This document shows positions 6,093-7,944 of a stretch of 7,944 bases of DNA, piece after piece; position 1 is the first letter of the stretch, and the number at the start of each line of letters is the position of its first letter. The translations under genes were made by a program, and so were the position numbers. The notes under the pieces were generated by a model, which was given only the letters and a program-made list of their open reading frames with translations, searched no databases and had not been told where the DNA came from. The DNA lies in NCBI GenBank assembly GCA_938003715.1, contig CALKYK010000242.1, positions 1 through 7,944 on the forward strand, given 5' to 3'. The DNA comes from an uncultured Gammaproteobacteria bacterium (lineage in GTDB: Bacteria; Pseudomonadota; Gammaproteobacteria; Steroidobacterales; Woeseiaceae).

Positions 6093-7097
6093 ATGACGAA
6101 CGATGACAGGCACGGTGCCACGCACGGGCAATCGGTTGTATCGGTCGCACCGATGATGGACTGGACCGATCGGCACTGCCGCTACTTCCTGCGCCTGCTG
6201 AATCCCGACGTGCGCCTGTACACTGAAATGATCACCGCGGCGGCATTGCACCACGGCGATGCGGACACGCTGCTGCGCTTCGACGCCGACGAGCACCCGG
6301 TTGCGCTGCAGGTCGGCGGCAGCGAGCCGGCGCTGATGGCGGAGGCCGCGAGGCGCGGCGCCGATGCCGGCTACGACGAGATCAACATCAACGTCGGGTG
6401 TCCAAGCGACCGGGTACAGAGCGGCATGTTCGGCGCCTGCCTGATGGCGATGCCGGAACGGGTTGCCGCCTGTGTCGAGGCGATGCGCAAAGCGATCGAC
6501 AGGCCGGTGACGATCAAGACACGCATCGGCATCGATGACCGCGACGACTATTCGTTTCTGCGCGAATTCGTCGAAACCGCAATGGCCGCCGGTTGCGGCA
6601 CGTTCATCGTCCACGCGCGCGTCGCGATCCTCGAAGGCCTCAGTCCGAAGGAGAATCGCAGCATCCCGCCGCTCAGGTACGAGCACGTTTACCGGCTCAA
6701 GAAGGAATATCCGCATCTCGAGATCGTGCTGAACGGCGGCGTCACCTCGATCGCAGCCTGCCGCGAACACCTGACCCACGTCGACGGCGTCATGATCGGC
6801 CGCGAAGCCTACCAGCGTCCGTGGTTCCTGGTCGAACTCGGTCGCGAACTGGGCGTCGCGGCCGGCGGACTGCCCGGCAGTCGGGCGGAAGTCATCGAGC
6901 GCATGCTGCCGTACACCGAGCGTGAGCTTGCAGTCGGGACGCCGCTGAAGAACATCACCAGGCACCTGCTCGGGCTTTTCGCCGGTCAGCCGGGGGCGCG
7001 CGCCTGGCGCCGGCACCTGAGTGAAAACGCGCATCGCCAGGATGCGGGCATCGACGTTTTGCTGGATGCGATGCGTCGCCTGCCGGAAGCGGCCTGA
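6093..7097 (+). CDS. dusA: tRNA-dihydrouridine(20/20a) synthase DusA
   Basis: The 334-residue product reduces specific uridines in the tRNA D-loop (U20 and U20a in E. coli) to dihydrouridine with FMN and NADPH. It aligns end to end with DusA. VAPMMDWTDRHCRYFLR (18-34) and LYTEM (42-46) open the TIM barrel. ININVGCPSDRVQSGMFGA (97-115) carries the catalytic acid C103. IKTRIG (141-146) holds K142, and FIVHAR (171-176) has H174, both flavin-contacting positions. LNGGV (213-217) and MIGREAYQRPW (234-244) bind the FMN phosphate. The C-terminal helical tRNA-binding domain includes NITRHLLGLFAGQPGARAWRRHLSENAH (287-314 by position), as in DusA and not DusB or DusC. The usual HARKAWLEGLSPKENR segment reads HARVAILEGLSPKENR. 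The ATG leaves 16 residues before SVAPM-type sequence, about the same as E. coli DusA. The nearby ribosome site is weak. The identity is very secure. Confidence 0.96.
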   Translation: MTNDDRHGATHGQSVVSVAPMMDWTDRHCRYFLRLLNPDVRLYTEMITAAALHHGDADTLLRFDADEHPVALQVGGSEPALMAEAARRGADAGYDEININVGCPSDRVQSGMFGACLMAMPERVAACVEAMRKAIDRPVTIKTRIGIDDRDDYSFLREFVETAMAAGCGTFIVHARVAILEGLSPKENRSIPPLRYEHVYRLKKEYPHLEIVLNGGVTSIAACREHLTHVDGVMIGREAYQRPWFLVELGRELGVAAGGLPGSRAEVIERMLPYTERELAVGTPLKNITRHLLGLFAGQPGARAWRRHLSENAHRQDAGIDVLLDAMRRLPEAA

Positions 7098-7107
7098 TCC
7101 GTTTTTC

Positions 7108-7123
7108 GTCGCCTCGCGGCGAC
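7108..7123 (+). terminator. Possible terminator hairpin after dusA
   Basis: GTCGCC (7108-7113) and GGCGAC (7118-7123) form a perfect six-base stem with the four-base loop TCGC, ten bases after the dusA stop. The sequence that follows (ACGATTATTTG) has only scattered Ts rather than a strong T-tract, so intrinsic termination may be weak. Confidence 0.4.
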
Positions 7124-7168
7124 ACGATTATTTGCGGTTGCGGCGATGATGTTTCGCGGCCTTACGGA

Positions 7169-7174
7169 TACAAT
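7169..7174 (+). promoter_or_regulatory. Candidate -10 element for the methyltransferase gene
   Basis: TACAAT matches five of six -10 consensus bases and lies in the 116-base gap after dusA. The expected start near 7181 would give a leader of about 33 bases. No convincing -35 is found 16-18 bases upstream: two TTGCGG copies at 7132-7137 and 7138-7143 lie too far away at 31 and 25 bases. Confidence 0.33.
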
Positions 7175-7213
7175 GCGCGCTGACCCTCAAGCACCGGAGT
7201 CCACACGGAGATC

Positions 7214-7944
7214 ATGAGCGCCAAGACCGCCGCGGCTCAACGCCGCACCATGGCCGACGAGGCCGATATTCACGAACTTTACGAACAGTCGGTGCAGAAC
7301 GTCGAGCACGAGGTCGAGTTCCTGCAAACGACGTTTCGTGAGATTCGCGGGCGCGAGGCGAGGCTTTTGCGCGAGGACTTCTGTGGCACGGCCAGCGCTT
7401 CCTGCGAATGGGTGAAGCAGGGCGGAGATTTCCAGGCCATCGGCGTCGACATCGACCCGGACGTGCTCGAGTGGGGTCGCAAGCATCGCGTCGGGCGGCT
7501 GCCTGCCGCCGACCAGGCCCGGGTGCGGCTCGTCGAAAGCGACGTGATGAGCGCCGACACGCCGCCGGTCGACCTGCTGATCGCATTCAATTTCAGCTAC
7601 TTCATATTCGATACGCGCGACGCGCTGCGGGCGTACTTCCGCCGTGCCTACGAGGCCCTGAAGGAAGACGGCCTGTTTTTCGTCGACCTTTTCGGCGGCC
7701 CGGAGGCGCAGGAGGAGACGAAGGAAAAGACCAAGCACGACGGGTTCACCTACATCTGGCACCAGGCCGAGTTTCACCCGGTCACGAACTACATTCGCTG
7801 CCACATTCACTTCAAGTTCCCCGACGGTTCGAAGATCAAGAAGGCATTTACCTACGAGTGGCGGCTGTGGTCGGCGCCCGAAATTCGCGAAGTGCTCGAG
7901 GAGGCCGGCTTCCGCAAGACGACCCTGTACTGGGAAGGCGAGGA
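7214..7944 (+). CDS. Class I SAM-dependent methyltransferase, C-terminus cut by window edge
   Basis: The first 243 residues are present; the gene runs off the right edge. LLREDFCGTASASCEW (51-66) takes the place of motif I: instead of the common LDLGCGTG it reads EDFCGTA, a pattern I recognise from a distinct group of small-molecule-type class I methyltransferases. IGVDIDPDVLEWG (76-88) follows, with D79 at the acidic position that usually holds the ribose of S-adenosylmethionine. VESDVMSAD (107-115) and VDLLIAFNFSYF (119-130) are the later strands. ALKEDGLFFVDLFGG (148-162) is the strand 5 region. FTYEWRLWSAPEIREVLEEAGF (212-233 by position) is the usual C-terminal strand and helix. The substrate is unknown. 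ATG 7214 has GGAG only three bases upstream, which is closer than normal; a second GGAG lies at 7196-7199. ATG 7250, at residue 13, is a possible later start. It stands 116 bases after dusA behind a possible terminator. Confidence 0.85.
   Translation, partial: MSAKTAAAQRRTMADEADIHELYEQSVQNVEHEVEFLQTTFREIRGREARLLREDFCGTASASCEWVKQGGDFQAIGVDIDPDVLEWGRKHRVGRLPAADQARVRLVESDVMSADTPPVDLLIAFNFSYFIFDTRDALRAYFRRAYEALKEDGLFFVDLFGGPEAQEETKEKTKHDGFTYIWHQAEFHPVTNYIRCHIHFKFPDGSKIKKAFTYEWRLWSAPEIREVLEEAGFRKTTLYWEGE

Noticed and set aside
6023..6121. N-terminal extension of the oxidoreductase to ATG 6121
   Set aside because: It would overlap the dusA coding sequence by 29 bases and add 33 residues with no family counterpart; the Rossmann strand begins right after ATG 6022.
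6033..7034. 333-codon open frame on the minus strand opposite dusA
   Set aside because: The plus-strand frame is unmistakably DusA along its whole length, so this is a shadow frame.
7187..7810. 207-codon minus-strand open frame opposite the methyltransferase
   Set aside because: The plus-strand frame has methyltransferase strands and motifs and continues to the window edge; the opposite frame is featureless.

Overview
This is a GC-rich bacterial chromosomal window (estimated by eye, not counted) holding seven protein-coding genes, two of them cut by the window edges. Codon third positions are dominated by G and C. That is why long open frames lie antisense to several real genes; they are treated here as shadows. 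The DusA-type tRNA dihydrouridine synthase is characteristic of Proteobacteria. Together with a YtcJ-like amidohydrolase with a lipoprotein-like leader and a START-like protein with an N-terminal export or anchor signal, it suggests a high-GC, Gram-negative, probably gammaproteobacterial host. The lineage cannot be fixed from this window alone. I see no tRNA, rRNA, CRISPR array, insertion sequence or phage gene.

Layout: (1) 1-1246, minus strand: the first 415 residues of a radical SAM protein with an N-terminal cobalamin-binding-type domain; its C-terminus lies off the left edge. (2) 1247-1445: a 199-base divergent intergenic region. (3) 1446-4998, plus strand: three genes that may form one transcription unit: a START/SRPBCC-like protein with an N-terminal hydrophobic segment, a polyphosphate glucokinase (ppgK, ROK family), and a YtcJ-like amidohydrolase with a lipoprotein-like leader. 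Gaps are 66 and 22 bases. (4) 5021-6022, minus strand: a Gfo/Idh/MocA NAD(P)-dependent oxidoreductase, convergent with the amidohydrolase. (5) 6093-7097, plus strand: dusA, divergent from the oxidoreductase, with a candidate promoter so close to the start codon that the mRNA could be almost leaderless. (6) 7214 to the right edge, plus strand: a class I SAM-dependent methyltransferase with the variant motif EDFCGTA, cut at the 3' end.

Functionally the window looks like ordinary chromosomal accessory metabolism plus one housekeeping tRNA-modification gene. PpgK would phosphorylate glucose using polyphosphate (ATP is sometimes also accepted). The oxidoreductase may act on a sugar or dihydrodiol. 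The amidohydrolase probably acts at the envelope on an unidentified amide. No shared pathway can be demonstrated. I did not find a clear new multi-gene system. The most notable signals are non-canonical residues at normally conserved positions (PpgK ELGR for ELGH; amidohydrolase RHSIIHCN for RHxIEHAQ; DusA HARVA for HARKA), the cobalamin/radical SAM protein of unknown substrate, and the possible near-leaderless dusA transcript.
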